The notes: generated from the sequence alone by a model not told the origin. A DNA stretch of 64,000 nucleotides from Dasypus novemcinctus (GCF_030445035.2 NC_080676.1:103674933-103738932); one strand, 5' to 3'; positions 13,445-25,894 are shown, counted from the stretch's first letter. Made by a program: numbers and translations.

Positions 13445-13953
13445 TTTTATTTTATATATATATATTTTTTATTCATTTTTTAAAAATATTACATTAAAAA
13501 AATATGAGGTCCCCATTCACCGCCACCGCCCCCACCCCACCACTCCCCCCACAGCAACACTCTCCCCCATCATCATGACACATCCATTGCATTTGGTGAG
13601 TACATCTCTGGGCATCACTGCACCTCATGGTCAATGGTCCACATCATAGCCCATACTCTCCCATGTTCCATCCAGTGGGCCATGGGAGGATCTACAATAA
13701 GTGGTAATTGTCCCTGCAGCACCACCCAGGACAACTCCAAGTCCCAAAAATGCCTCCACATCTCATCTCTTCCTCCCATTCCCCGCACCCAGCAGCCACC
13801 ATGGCCACTTTTCCCACACCAATGCCACATTTTCTCTGTGGACCTTGGATTGGTTGTGTCCATTCCACATCTATGTCAAGAGGGGGCTTAGATTCCACAT
13901 GGATACTGGATGCAATCCTCCTGATTTCAGTTGTAGGCACTCTAGGCTCCATT
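13445..13953 (-). mobile_element. 5'-truncated lineage-specific L1, 3' end
   Basis: An 11-bp target duplication, GGGGCATTTTA, flanks it at 13434-13444 and 13954-13964. The A-rich tail reads as T/A-rich DNA at the left border. Read on the minus strand, the end has a G-rich tract, then 'gacctcat' and 'ttaatgtaa' just before the tail. The body is closely similar to the copy at 31233-31832. Open frames on both strands inside it are by-products of the shared repeat. Confidence 0.75.
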
Positions 13954-13972
13954 GGGGCATTTTAAATAAGTG

Positions 13973-14419
13973 AATTTTACATAAAGAGATAAAGGGACTT
14001 AATTGAATTTTATCAATATGATAAAAGTGTGGATACAGAATCTCTAAAGAATGAAAAACAATATGGGATGGGGTCCCATAAAAACAGTATTAGAAATTTA
14101 TGATGAAAACCATGATGCATTTTGAAGATGTACATTTATGAGCTCATAGTAAAGAATGAAAGACAAAACCAAAGGGGTTAAAAAACAATAATAAATTCTG
14201 GATTAAATGCAAGAGCTATAGTTAGCTGAGAACACTCTTCCCATCTCATCGCCAACAAGTATTCTTTCCAAGAGTACTTTTTTCTCAACAAATGAAAATA
14301 AGAGCATATTTCTAAGCAAATATGAACTCAATCAAGCCTTTATTCTTTCACACTTTCCTAACACAATCTCTCAGTTTAGGTCATTCAAGCTTATGTTAAT
14401 CAATGAACAAGTATGTGTT
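13973..14419. other. CMSS1 intron 1, unassigned sequence
   Basis: AT-rich unique DNA. I see no gene, RNA or repeat signal. Confidence 0.5.
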
Positions 14420-14930
14420 CATTATTTGTTTAGTATTTGTTCTCCCCCTAACTCACATCTCTGCTCTCCCTCCCCGACCTTTCTCAGACAAACATACTGT
14501 CCATAGAATCAGGTACTTCTCCTATTTGGCCCCCGTCTATGCTCCCACCCAGCTTTAAATATAATCTTCAAATATTTGGAAGTCCTCTATTTCTCAACTG
14601 TGTCAGATACTTTTCCTACTTCAGGTCACTGCCATAAGTATTCCCTTACCCTGAAATGCCCTCTCTCATTCCTGATGTTTAAAATCCTAAAAGTCTTTGA
14701 AGGCCCAACTCAAATGCTACCTTCTTCATGAAACTCTCTTAGTTCCCTCAGTTGGAATTAACCTCTCTCTCTTTGGCAATGTCATGGCTATTTGCTGAGA
14801 TTAATTTGGGACACTAGTCTTATTTGATCACCCAAAAGCAAGAAACATACTATTCATCTCTGTGTCTCCCATTATCTACTAGCAAGGACTTTGTACATAA
14901 CACGACCTCAATACATGTTGGCAGAATTGC
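14420..14930 (+). mobile_element. L2 LINE 3' fragment
   Basis: The segments 'aggcccaactcaaatgctac', 'ttcatgaaactctcttagt' and 'ggactttgtacataac' followed by 'ctcaatacatgttggc' are the L2 3' end in order. Confidence 0.6.
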
Positions 14931-15001
14931 TTTGATGACAGTTTAATTTAACCTGATTATGGCTTACAATCTTTGATGTGGCCCTCAAACCTAGTGCTTT
15001 T

Positions 15002-15203
15002 TTTTTTTTGGAGGTACCAGGCTGGGGATTGACCTGGGGACAAGCTGGCGCTCAACCACTGAGCTGCATCATCTCCCCTAATCTGGTTTTTTTGTTTGTT
15101 TGCTTGTTGTTTGTTTTTTTTGTTTTTAGGAGGCACCGGGAACTGAACCGGGACCTCCCATGTGGGAAGCAGGTGCTCAATCACTTGAGCCACATCTGCT
15201 CCC
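15002..15203 (-). mobile_element. Dimeric tRNA-Ala SINE (DAS-like)
   Basis: Read on the minus strand there are two tRNA-like units in tandem. Both open with 'ggggag', carry a box A ('tggctcaag', 'cagctcagtgg') and a box B ('ggttcagttccc', 'ggtcaatccccag'), and each is followed by an A-rich stretch. A 15-bp direct repeat, AAACCTAGTGCTTTT, lies at 14987-15001 and 15205-15219 and encloses both units. This suggests they inserted as one dimer, although an older nested insertion is possible. Confidence 0.8.
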
Positions 15204-16489
15204 CAAACCTAGTGCTTTTAAAGAAGCCAAATCTTCCATGTTCTGAACAATGTCTGCTTCTCCATCAACTGTACCATTAACTACTTTGTGTTCTTCTGTT
15301 TACTTCAAGATCAAGGAGGTATGCAACCAGAGAATCCCAACATGGATCCCTAAACCAAAATCTACAGGCATCACTAAGCTTTACACTAAGGCTCCCCCAG
15401 GGCCTATGGATAAGCCTAATCACCACATTGGTGGTGGGAAACTACATATCATAAGGACTGTCACCTCCAACACTTTCCTCCATATGGGAGGGAAAAGGTA
15501 AGTCATACAAATGTCCCATCTGGATACATCATCTACAGAAATCTCTGGAAAGTTGAAATTACCACTATGAAGGCCAAAGAGGAAGGGCCATCCCCGCAGG
15601 GACTGGTGAAGCAGCAAACTAACAGATGGCTCACTCACAGATTGAAGTACCTGGTGAAGATTGTCCTAAAAGGGTAGCACATCTACAATTATCTATATAT
15701 GTGCATACACAGCACACACACACACCAACACACACACCTTCACAAGCACACATCCATCCCACATCTACCCGATTCTCATCCTACTTGTAATCTAGCCCAA
15801 AATAAATCCTGAGACTATCTATCACCAGTGTTGTACAGGATTAAATTCATTAGATCAGTTCAAGAGTTTTCAGGTAAATACAGCTAGAGGTAATCTTTTA
15901 TTCCACAGAACTTGACTGAATCACCATATTTTGCTAATAAAATGTGCTAGCGAGAATTGCTAATCTGTTTTAAGAGAGATCATTTCCATCAAAGTGTCAG
16001 GACAATTAGAATCATCCTCTAAGGTCAAAGCTATGATTTCTCTTTGACCAGGAGAAAAAACTGATCATTCTTGTTACAAGGAGGAAAGAAACAACAAAAA
16101 TGAGTAATGGTTGAACATATCCTTTGTATGGACTACTTGATAATCACTAGTATAGTATACACACTTGCTGCTGACATAGCATCCTATCTCATTTTCCTAG
16201 TAGGTTGCCCCTCCTGTGATATACCAGGCCAGGGAACCATGCAGTCATATTGCTAGGCATGTAAGCCAAACCATTTTAGATTGGCATAGCTGCTTTCTAT
16301 AGCAATCAAGCTATCTAAGAGTCAAAGTTGCTAATATTTTCAGATATTTCAGGGAGAGAGAATTGCTGGGCATTTTTTTTTTTTAAAAAGGGACAAAAGT
16401 TCATAATCTCATAGGAAATTCAATAATCACATCTTTTTCCTGAATATACACTACAGAGACATCAGTCAATTCAACAAAAGCTTGGGATC
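15204..16489. other. CMSS1 intron 1, unassigned sequence with CA-rich tract
   Basis: A short interrupted CA repeat lies at about 15708-15750. The remainder is unique intronic DNA without recognisable genes. Confidence 0.5.
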
Positions 16490-16625
16490 AAGAGATTCAA
16501 ATTCCAGTCTTAGCTTCACCCTGGTATGACACTGAGTTAACATTCATCAGTCTAAGCCATGAGTTTCTCATATGTAAAATAGAAAAGGTGAATAATTCTT
16601 CAGGTTCCTTGCAGTTCTAATAACC
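16490..16625 (+). mobile_element. MIR SINE fragment
   Basis: The order 'caaattccagtcttagcttc', 'gagtttctcatatgtaaaat' and 'aggttccttgcagttctaa' fits the MIR 3' half. Confidence 0.5.
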
Positions 16626-16855
16626 CATTAGTATGTCCAACTACAGGATGTTGAATTCAATCAGCCATCTACAAGGTTGGACACAGTCCCCTAGTAGTAA
16701 GTTAAAGTAATTATTTTCATCACCCTGAAAAACCTTTCTCATTGAATCAAGAGAAAGGAATGTCTGTAATTCAGTGTGGACAGAGTAACTCAATGATGTT
16801 TTTAAAGCATTTATGATATGAGAGACAGGAGACAGTTATAGTTCACAAAACTCAG

Positions 16856-16948
16856 GTGGAGTGAGGGTAGCTCAGTGAGCACCGGCTTCGAACGTATCAG
16901 GTCCTGGGTTCAAACCCCAGTACCTCCTAAAGAGAAAAAGAAAAAAAA
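16856..16948 (+). mobile_element. Monomeric tRNA-Ala-derived SINE
   Basis: A single tRNA-Ala-like unit has box A 'tagctcagtg', box B 'gggttcaaacccc' and a 3' end of 'tacctcc', followed by an A-rich tail. Short repeats of the type aaa(a)act(t)cag flank it. The acceptor stem is mispaired and the anticodon position reads CGA rather than an alanine triplet. I therefore call it a SINE monomer and not a working tRNA gene. Confidence 0.8.
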
Positions 16949-18597
16949 AAACTTCAGTCAGAAAAAAAATACTGTTCAACAAAAAGTTCTCTATGATCCT
17001 GCACTGAGAACTGAAGCATAACATCCTGGAAGAAATCCTAGTGGCAAAGGACAATGCAACAGCCAGCTGTCCTGGGATGGAGCCAGCAGAGCAGGAAAGA
17101 AGGAGCTACAATTCCCAACACTCACCAGCCAAGCCCACATCAAAGCAATGACACCGTTGCACAAATTCCCCCAGGCCCATCCAATTTAGAGGAGGTGGTG
17201 CAGAAAGAGCAGAGGCCTTGGTAGAGCTGTGTAAGCCAAAGAGAGGTGTAGCAGTTCCAGCAGGCAAGTAGCAGAGGGAGGAGGGGAAGTCAGGAAAGCC
17301 TAAAAGGAAAACAGTAAGAGAAAGTAACGGGAGTAAACTATAAAAGAAGCTGATGAACCTCTGACACCAAAAATAATACAAGAGATAATTCAGAGGGAAG
17401 TGCAGGACAGTAACAGGTGGAAAATACTGTGGGAAAACATGTATGGAGTACTTAGTGCTGGGTCTGGCATAAAGCAGGTATTAAATATATCTTGAGTGAC
17501 TAGAGGACAAGTGAATGAGGGGCAGGAAACAGAAGGATCATTCAGACAAAATATAAGTGTGTTGGGTAGCGGAGGTTAGCAATTAAGAAACTGGGTGACA
17601 TTCAACATTGGTAATTCTGCTAATGGAAAGAAAGAAAAAAAAAACACTGAAAACCTGATAGTGAAAAGTGAACAGATGAAAAAAGAAGCACTCTATCAGC
17701 CACAAGCTAGCAGGAAAAACAAACACAAATACTCCCAGGAAAACAAAATTCTCTGGAAAGTTTTACCTTGAAGAAGAGAACAAATTATGATGTATGCAGG
17801 AAATTTCAAAATCATTTTCTCCTGACATGAGAAAATTAGAAGATTCTCTAAAGTACATTTTCATGCCAAGATGGTTTAAGTTCAAGAGAAAACAAGAAAT
17901 GAGACAAAATGTTTTACAAAGCACTTTTTAAGACTAGGAAATATCAACACTTCTAAGACAACCACAGGAACCTATCTTTACCTGTAAATGGTAACGCATT
18001 AACACAAGGCTTTTAAAATAACAAAAGGTTTGCCAAACAAAAAGTATGTTTATTTCAAGCAATATATATTAATAATACAATAAAAATGCAAATACAACTA
18101 AGAACTGGGAATACTAGTTGATGTTCTACAGAATGGTAATTGAACTACACCACCATTGAGATAGAAAGAATCCTGCCTCCTAGGCATAATCCTGTATCAG
18201 CAGAAACTTGGTCCTTCTGAAGAACAACAAAGTAAAAGAAACTGTCCTAATTATGCTAATGACTTTATCTAGTTAATTACATTTTTTAAAGTAAGGCGAT
18301 AGAAGTCCAAGTAAATGAAAACAAATCCAATTTGAAACAAAAATGTTGAAAACCTGATTATTTTATGCTGGATTCTTTCCCCAGTCCTCTCTTTATTTAA
18401 CTTCAAAGATTTCTGAAGTAATCGCTCTGTAACTTTTTGAAACAAAAACAGGAAAGCGAATGAACTACGGTGTGGCTGGTAATTATGGACTGAGAAATAG
18501 AGTTCTAAATGATGTATAACACAATTCTCTCTGGGGTATGTTTGAAATTTCTTCTTGGAATACGTGATATTCAACCCAGGGTCTGACTCTGAGTCTG
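16949..18597. other. CMSS1 intron 1, unassigned sequence
   Basis: No gene is recognised. It contains the first copy of a 36-bp exact duplication (17359-17394). Confidence 0.5.
17359..17394 (+). repeat. 36-bp segment duplicated at 18780
   Basis: These 36 bases recur exactly and in the same orientation at 18780-18815. They begin CTCTGACACC and end AATTCAGA. Flanking bases on both sides differ between the copies. The sequence here is otherwise unique, so this is the likelier source copy. Confidence 0.9.
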
Positions 18598-18945
18598 GGG
18601 CAAGGGTTTGCAAACTATAGCCGCAGGCCATATTTAGTCCACTGTCTGTTTTTGTACGGCCTAAGAGCTGAGATTAAATAGTCGGGGGAAAAAAATCAAA
18701 AGACTAAAATATTTTGTGACGTGAAAAGTACAAGAAATTCAAATGCACTGTCCATAAAGTTTTACTTGCACACACCATTCTCTGACACCAAAAATAATAC
18801 AAGAGATAATTCAGATATTTATTTACATATTTATTGTGTAGGACTATTTTCACACTATAATGGCAGAGTTGAATAGCTGTGAAAAAGACCCCCAAAGACC
18901 AAAATATTTACTATCTGGCATTTTGCAGAAAAATTTTCCCAACCC
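18598..18945 (+). mobile_element. hAT-Charlie MITE carrying a foreign insertion
   Basis: It has the widely dispersed order 'tttgcaaactatagccgcag', 'ctgtttttgtacggcc', 'aatggcagagttgaatagc' and 'aatatttactatctggc', ending 'cccaacccct'. The part following 'cacaccattc' is interrupted by the 36-bp block at 18780-18815, which is not expected in this family. The element sequence resumes after it. Confidence 0.75.
18780..18815 (+). repeat. Second copy of 36-bp segment, inside hAT element
   Basis: Exact match to 17359-17394, 1,421 bases upstream. It interrupts an otherwise collinear hAT-Charlie element, so it was probably added after that element inserted. It has no A-tail or terminal repeats of its own. 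Confidence 0.9.
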
Positions 18946-20429
18946 CTAGTTTAGTGTGAATTAGACCAATAAGGAACTCAGAAACAAGAATGTAAGAATG
19001 TTTAATCAACTAATTTCTAAAAATAATTGCAATTTAAGAATTCTATGAAAACTGATGAAAATTAAGAAATTACATTTTAATATAATTGTGATATATTTAG
19101 TAAAATGTTTAATTCTATGAATGCATCTAAGTGTTCAGCTAAGGAATATCAGTCATACAACAGTTAAAGGGATTTGTTCCACAAAATAATATAATGTGTT
19201 ATTGTTTAATCTGGGGGAGAGGATGGATGGAAGTATTTCTAGGCCTTATAAATTCCTGAGTGGTATTTTTCAAAAGATTCAGAGACATTTAGCAAAATTA
19301 CAGTATATGTGATTTGGAAGAATATGTGTAAATCTGTACTTTTAAGCTTTCACAACTGTTGTCAAGAACCACTCATTTAATCATATGTAAGAATTAAGGA
19401 AATTGTATACCAGTAAAGTAAAACTAGTCCATGAAGTTTACCCATGTGTCCATTTGTTACAGTTTTAAATGACAGAACAATAACTAATGATGTAGCGTTT
19501 CTCTCCTCTTTCCTTCTCTCCCCTTTTAAAATTCATTCTGCCCCTGCTTTTTGCCTTTGAACATGTCTTAAAAATAAAATTTGCATTTTGATTGACCCAG
19601 ATACCTTTGTGTATGATCATGTTAATGTATAAATCTTATAACATAAGTAAATTACTTTTCCCCTCTAATTTCTTTTTACTTTTCGAATTTTGTGTCTTTT
19701 TTTAAAAAAGATAAATAGATCACAGAAAACCCTCTAATTTTTTTTACAGCATCTAAAATAGGGTCAAGCATGAAACTCAATAAATGATTTTAAAACCTAT
19801 GTGCTCTGAAGTTGATCCTCTGTTGTTACCAACATCTGTAAAAATTCCAAGTCTGAATTTTATATGCAGAAGCTATGCTTTACAAGATCTATCATGCATG
19901 GGTGCCTACACATAAAATAAATATAGTAAAGACCTAATTTTGATGTGAGAAAGGAAAATACAACAAACCTGAGTTTTCAGGTTTAACGGAAAGACCCAGG
20001 GTATCCCCTACTTAACCATTTCTGGAAAGAATTCATCATGGAAAAAAGCAATTCAATTTGAAGGAGATACAAAATGATATTACTAAAAAATGTATACCTT
20101 TACATGTTCATTTCAGCAATCTCAAACAAAAGAAGAATTACATTGATTCTAGGTGGCAAAAGCCACAACCAATAGGAATTATCAGCTCATTTACTCCTGA
20201 AGAGCCTGCTTTCCTCTTTCAAAACATAATTTATAAAATTAAATCCAAATATGTTAGTAGATACTTTAAAACATGACTTGTATTTCTAGAAAGAAAAAAG
20301 TAAAATCTGCCAAATTATTTGCAAATCTTGGACAGAATTTTGACAACTATTCCTGTAGATCAAGTTCTTTGGACAGAGCTCCTGGGTTGAGGTCTCCAAG
20401 ATGTGACTATGAAATATCAAAAATTAACT
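18946..20429. other. CMSS1 intron 1, unassigned sequence
   Basis: Very AT-rich DNA with no recognised genes or confident repeats. Confidence 0.5.
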
Positions 20430-21240
20430 AATTAAAAACAACCTAATGAATGCTTTCTATGTACCCAGATATACTTTCGGCCCTGAAGAAACAGCAAAGT
20501 ACAAGTTAAAAAAAGTCCCTGCTCACATGAAGCTTACATTCTAGTAGGAGGAGACCATAATAATTTAATTTAAAAAATAACAGTTGTTAAGAGCTCTACC
20601 ATGAATTAAAACAAGGTGAAAATGTAATATAGCAACTGAAGGACTAATTTAGACTTGCTGACCAGGAAATGCCTACTTGAACAAATGATGTTTGGACTAA
20701 GGTCTTTATGTTAAGAAAGCAACAGCCATTCAAAATTCAGAAAGACAGCACAGAAGGGAAAAGGAACTGCCCTTGCAAAGGGTTAAGACAGATGAGCTTG
20801 GCCTCTTGAGGATAAGAATGAATACTGGTGTGAATGAGAAAAAATTAAACTTGAGGGGAGTTAGTACTACAAGTTTTGGCAGACACCAGCCATGGTAAAT
20901 ATTCTGGGTTTTACTGTGTGTCCCAGGGAGAAGTCATTCGAGGGCCAAAGAAGGAACGTGATCTGATTTCTCTTTTAAAAGATTACTCTAACTGCTGAGT
21001 GAAGAATGGGCCACAGAAGGAAACATGGAAATTGGAAGCCTAGTTAGGTGCTTTCTACAATGGTTAAGGCAAAACAGGATGATGGTGAATAGTTGGATGG
21101 AGATAACAAAGGAGGAAAATAGAAAGAAAGTTTCAGGATATGTTTTGGAGGTAATGGCAACAGGACTTGACAGCTTAGATATGAGGAGCGAAGGAAATAA
21201 ATGAATGAGTAAGTCAGGATAATCCTAGACCTCTGTGAAT
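20430..21240 (-). mobile_element. L2 LINE fragment, about 800 bp
   Basis: On the plus strand it reads as antisense L2: 'gctttctatgtacccagata', 'cacatgaagcttacattcta' with 'gtaggaggagac', then the GA-rich interior with 'agattactctaactgctgag'. The whole interval seems to be one old copy. Confidence 0.6.
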
Positions 21241-21694
21241 TGGGTTTAATTTACTGAAATGGATAAGTCTAGAGAAATAAATTTGGGAAACAATTCAATA
21301 GTTGTATCTTGGCCATGTTGTATTTGACACTTTATTAATTATCTAAGATGTCAAGAAGGCAGCCTGGTATGTGAGTCTTGACTCCAGAGTGAGGTCTGAG
21401 TTATTAACGAAATGATGGTTCTCAAAGCCCGAGAGCACAAGTTGCTTATTTGTAGCTCTAAGACTTAGAGCAGAGATTCTTAACGAGGGATCTGTGAGCT
21501 TGAATTGATTTTCAAAAAAAAAACATTATCCTTGTGATTATGTGTTGATGTGATATGATACATTTATTAAATAATACACTGTATAGTGTAGACTCAGTCA
21601 CCTGACCTGTAGAGGCGTCCATGGAACAAAAAAGGTTAAGAACCCCTGACTTAGCGTCTAAGTAACCAATATTCTTTGGAAGAGTAAAGTTAGG

Positions 21695-22066
21695 GAGACT
21701 ATAATGGGTCATTTTATGTCAATTTGTCTAGGCTTTGGTGTCCAGTTGTTTGCTCAAAAATTAGCCCAGATGTTTCTGCAAAGGTATTTTGTAGATGTGA
21801 TTAGCATCTACAATAAGTTGACTTTAAGTAAAAGAGATTACTCTGAATAATAATATTGGGACTCATCCAATCAGTTGAAGGCTTTAAGAGCAAAACCTGA
21901 GGTTTCCTGGAGAGAAATTCTGCCTCAAGACTACCACATCAACTTCTGTCTAAGTTTCTACCCAGCAAGCCTCCACCACAAATTTTGGTCTTCTCAGGCC
22001 CCACAACTGCAAGAACCAATTCCTTAAAATAAATCTCTGGAGAATCCTGACTAATACAGAGACAAA
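21695..22066 (+). mobile_element. LTR-like mammalian dispersed repeat
   Basis: The order 'cattttatgtcaatttgtct', 'gtagatgtgattagcatcta', 'catccaatcagttgaaggc', an AATAAA-containing segment and 'cctgactaatacaga' marks a common mammalian repeat of LTR-like organisation. A relative of the same family is at 33380-33815. I cannot assign MaLR versus ERVL without a search. Confidence 0.55.
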
Positions 22067-22204
22067 GGTTTTTTAACAGACTCAAATGGATAACAATGAT
22101 GTATATAAACAAAAAGATTTATAAGCCAGGAGCCCCTTAAATTCATAAAAGATTCCTATTTTAGAGATGATATTTTTACCAAGATAATTAGAATAGTTAT
22201 TTAC

Positions 22205-22440
22205 TAGACATACAAGTGCAAAGATTCTGGTTTCAGATTGCCTGCATATAAATCCCCAGCTCGGGCACTTACCAACTGAGTAACTTTGGGCAAAATACTT
22301 AACCTCTCAATTTCTTCATCTATAAAATGGGGATAAGAGTAACTATCACGTGGCGTTCTTATGTGGATTACATGAGCTGGTATATGCAAATCTTTTGAAA
22401 CAGTTGCTAGTACATGGCAAGCACTAGACAAATGGAAAGT
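22205..22440 (+). mobile_element. MIR SINE, near complete
   Basis: Contains 'gggcacttaccaactgagta', 'tttgggcaaaatacttaacc' and 'catctataaaatggggataa', then 'agtacatggcaagcactag', all in MIR order. Confidence 0.8.
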
Positions 22441-23341
22441 AGTAATATTATCTGCAGTCTCCCAGCAGTGTACACAGAAGTCTTCTCACATCAGTTCTCT
22501 AGTTGTACACTGGTAAAAGATAGCATCAGAGATTTAGAATGAGTTGACTAGGGAAGCATATTAAAAAAAAAAACCCTCGAAACAAGTGGGCCTCAGAGTT
22601 TTGAAGATTGCTAAGAACATCCTCTTAAAAGTCATCTGTATTCAATTATTCCCAAATCTGTATTTTCAGAGCTAACTCGACACTGAAGTTCCACATTCAC
22701 ATACTTAGCTGTCTACTGGACACTCTACTTGGTAACATATCATTGGAATAAATAGGGATGGTGTTTTCCTTCAGTGAATGACTGGATCAAGTGACCATCT
22801 CCAACTACAGAATCTCTTGGCTCTGCTCCATAAGGCAGGAAGTCCGTACTCTTACGGGCATTCTCTCAGGTTTTAGCTTCACATTGGGAAGTACCTAGTT
22901 TGGTCATCTAAAAAAAGAATCTCAGGCATTGTATCTGCTCACTTTAGCAGCAATATTTTGAAATCATGATTCTACTGCCACGTATTGTTGACTATAAGAC
23001 ATGTCAAATAGCTTCTTAAGGTCGGCAGGGCGTAAGAAAATAAGTGAAATGCAATGTAATGAAATACTAGATGCCATTAGACAACTCCTGGGCTTCACTA
23101 TCTGAGGCAGACTGGGCTGCACAATTCTTAGCACATGTGACTGTCAGTTGTCTTATCCAGGGCCATGACTGTTTTCATCTCCAATGATGTCACTAATAGG
23201 ATGAACAGATGTCCCACGTGGCCCATGGCAGGGGAGGAAAATTCTAACAGCCCAGACTTCTACCCTCAAAAGTATCTAGATTGAATGAGAAATTCTATGT
23301 CTACCTAAGTATATTAGCGCCAACAGCTCTGTGGCATCTAG
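22441..23341. other. CMSS1 intron 1, unassigned sequence
   Basis: Unique DNA. A weak L2-like piece may lie near 22640-22740. No gene seen. Confidence 0.45.
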
Positions 23342-23379
23342 CATTCATTCATTCATTCATTCATTCATTCATTCATTCA
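23342..23379 (+). repeat. (CATT)n microsatellite
   Basis: About nine and a half perfect CATT units. Confidence 0.95.
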
Positions 23380-23468
23380 GCTAACATCTGCCAAACATCA
23401 ACTAAGTGCCATGGTGCATTTTGGGCTCCAGTACAATGCAACGTTCTAGTACAAAAATAACAGGGCTT

Positions 23469-23893
23469 GGAAAGTGGATGTGGCTCAAGCAATTGGGCTC
23501 CCATGTATCATATAGGAGGTCCAGGGTTCAATACCCAGGACCTCCTGGTGAAGGCAAGCTGGCCCATGTGGCAAGCTGGCCTGTGCTGAGTGCTGCTCCA
23601 CGCAGGAGGGCTGCCCCATGCAGGAGTGCTGGCCTACATGGAGAGCTGGTGCAGCAAGATGACGCAAAAAAAAGAGACACAGAGGAGAGTCAATAAGAAA
23701 CAGAGCAGACCAGGGAGCTGAGGTGGCGCAAGAGAATGATCACCTCTCTCCCACTCTGGGAGGTCACAGGATCGGTTCCTGGAGCCGTCTAATGAGAATA
23801 CAAGCAGACAGAGAAAGAACACACAGCGAATGGACAAAAAGAGCAGAAAATGGAGGGGTGGGGGGGCGAGAAAAAAAAATGTCTTAAAAAAAA
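23469..23893 (+). mobile_element. DAS-type SINE, long form
   Basis: The tRNA-Ala-like head ('gtggatgtggctcaagc', box B 'gggttcaatacccagg') is followed by the GC-rich body of the DAS family ('tgctccacgcaggagggct', 'gcagcaagatgacgcaa') and an A-rich tail with TCTTAAAAA. Matching flanks aacagggcttgg and aacaggtcttga are a slightly decayed target duplication. Confidence 0.85.
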
Positions 23894-25414
23894 AACAGGT
23901 CTTGAAGAGCCATATGATGTAGGCAAAGGGGTCATGTGTAAATTGAGAACTTCTGAGTCATTGAGTTATGTACCACATCTATGGAAGACATGAGAACAGC
24001 AAAAACACAGTATATTTCCTTAGCCAGAAAGACAGTAAGTATATAGATATATTAGAAGGTATTATACACAGTGTACAATCAGCAAATATTTGTTGAATAA
24101 ATGACTGGAGATGCTCAATCACCTTGCCACCATGAATGAGAACAGGGAATAGGTGATAGGGAATAGGTGGCAGGGAAAGATATTCCTTTTTATAGGAAAG
24201 TAGTATACAACAGAAACAAAAGCATTATTACAACTATCTTTCCTTTCTCTGACTAAAGCACTATCCCTAGATTTTCAACACAAAATATAACTCACACATC
24301 TTAGGCTGCTCTTTCACCATTAACATAGGAAGAATCAGGAAACCTGATTTGATTCAGCTGTGATTTCTTCCAAATTAGAAATGCTATACAGATTACAGTT
24401 AGGCAAACTGCCAATAAATAATGAATCAGGAAGTCTCAAGAAAACTTATATACTCACTTCCTTACAGCAGTTAATAAGGCAAATGCCCCTCATAAAAATG
24501 AATGTCAGCAGTTTTCAAAGGTTAATCTTAAAGCTGGAAGGAATCTAAGAAGTAGGGTGATCCTGGGAACCAGTACACATTGTCTTAATGGGATCTTGGC
24601 AAATTATATGAAGGAGGCTGCAGCACTTTAAAGTTCTAGTAGACTAAACATTTACAACTGTTGGTAAAACTCTTTAAAAGAGGATCTCTAAGGACCCCTC
24701 CTTTTACAGATCATGATATGGAGACCCAGGGAAGCCATGTGGTAATCACGAGAAAAGTATGTTTCAAATCTTCTCAAACTTATTCCTTGCTGTGTGTTTG
24801 TAAGAACATTACTAAACTTCTCTCAGTTTCTTTATCTATAAAATGAAGGTAGCACATACCTTTTAAGGATGTTATGAAGATTAAATGAATTTTTATTTTT
24901 TAAAACATCTGGCACTTAATTGACAAAACAGGTTGATTTCCTCCCATCCAAGGAGTGACTAACTTGAGACTCTCATAGCTGGTGAGGGGCTGAGGCAGGA
25001 CCAGAACCCAAGAATTAAGATACCTAATTCAAAACAGTTTCCCTCTCACCACAACAGGAATTCAACTACTTTTAAATGGCATCTATTCTTGAGCCATCCA
25101 ATAAAATACAGCTTTTAATATCTGGGTTGGGTGGTATTAAAATAACTGTGAAGCACTATAGCACTGCAAAGAAGGATATTTGTGCTTCAGGTATAGAGAT
25201 ACCGCTGCTAGAAGCTAGACTGCAAAAGAGTCAAGAAGTTTAATCAATAAAGTATTATATTGGCTACATTTATTTTTCTTTTTTGGCTACATTTTTAAAA
25301 ATGACATATCCTCACTTTGTACCTGAAAGCCCTTCTGGAAACAATGCAACAGCTAAAGAATTTTGTTGTTTTTAATAGAAATTTCATAACTAATATTTTA
25401 AGATTAATGTTTGC
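23894..25414. other. CMSS1 intron 1, unassigned with MIR-like traces
   Basis: A MIR-like core ('cagtttctttatctataaaa') lies around 24820. Otherwise unique DNA without genes. Confidence 0.45.
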
Positions 25415-25560
25415 AGCAAATATATATCAAGTGTCTATTATGTCTATTATGTGTAGGGCCCTGTCGGAGATACAAACATGAATCAGACTTGGGCTTTGTC
25501 CTTCAAAATATTATAATCTGGTAGAGAAGAGAGGTAAACATGATATAACCATGATTGCAT
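25415..25560 (-). mobile_element. L2 LINE 3' end
   Basis: Antisense L2 end: 'atcaagtgtctattatgtct', 'gtagggccctgtcggagata' and 'taatctggtagagaag'. Confidence 0.45.
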
Positions 25561-25689
25561 ATTAAGACTTATGGGACTTGAAGACTTCAATGCCAGCCTA
25601 GTGACACAATGGGATTACACAATGCAACTCTACTCCTAAATTAAATACCCATGGCATGAGCAGCAGGCGCACACAGTACAGCTTAGTAA

Positions 25690-25860
25690 ACACTGTTTGA
25701 ATAGTGTTACCTGAATTCTAGTGAAGTTTCTAACAGGAACTAGATATGTGAACTTGCTGAGTTACTTGACATTTTTCCAGACCTCAAGTTTCTCATCTGT
25801 AATAAAGGTGAGTTCAAAAGGACAATCTTTCTCTAAGCCCCCTTCCGACTCTAATATTCA
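25690..25860 (+). mobile_element. MIR SINE fragment
   Basis: The MIR-like order 'gtgaacttgctgagttactt', 'agtttctcatctgtaataaa' supports this weak call. Confidence 0.4.
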
Positions 25861-25894
25861 AATTAAATGTGTAAAAAAATAAGTTATATTTACT

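Noticed and set aside
13634-13973. Several overlapping 82-90 codon frames on both strands
   Set aside because: All lie in the L1 3' end at 13445-13953 and have no independent support.
16856-16930. A possible tRNA-Ala gene
   Set aside because: The acceptor stem is mispaired, the anticodon position reads CGA, and an A-tail plus flanking repeats mark it as a SINE.
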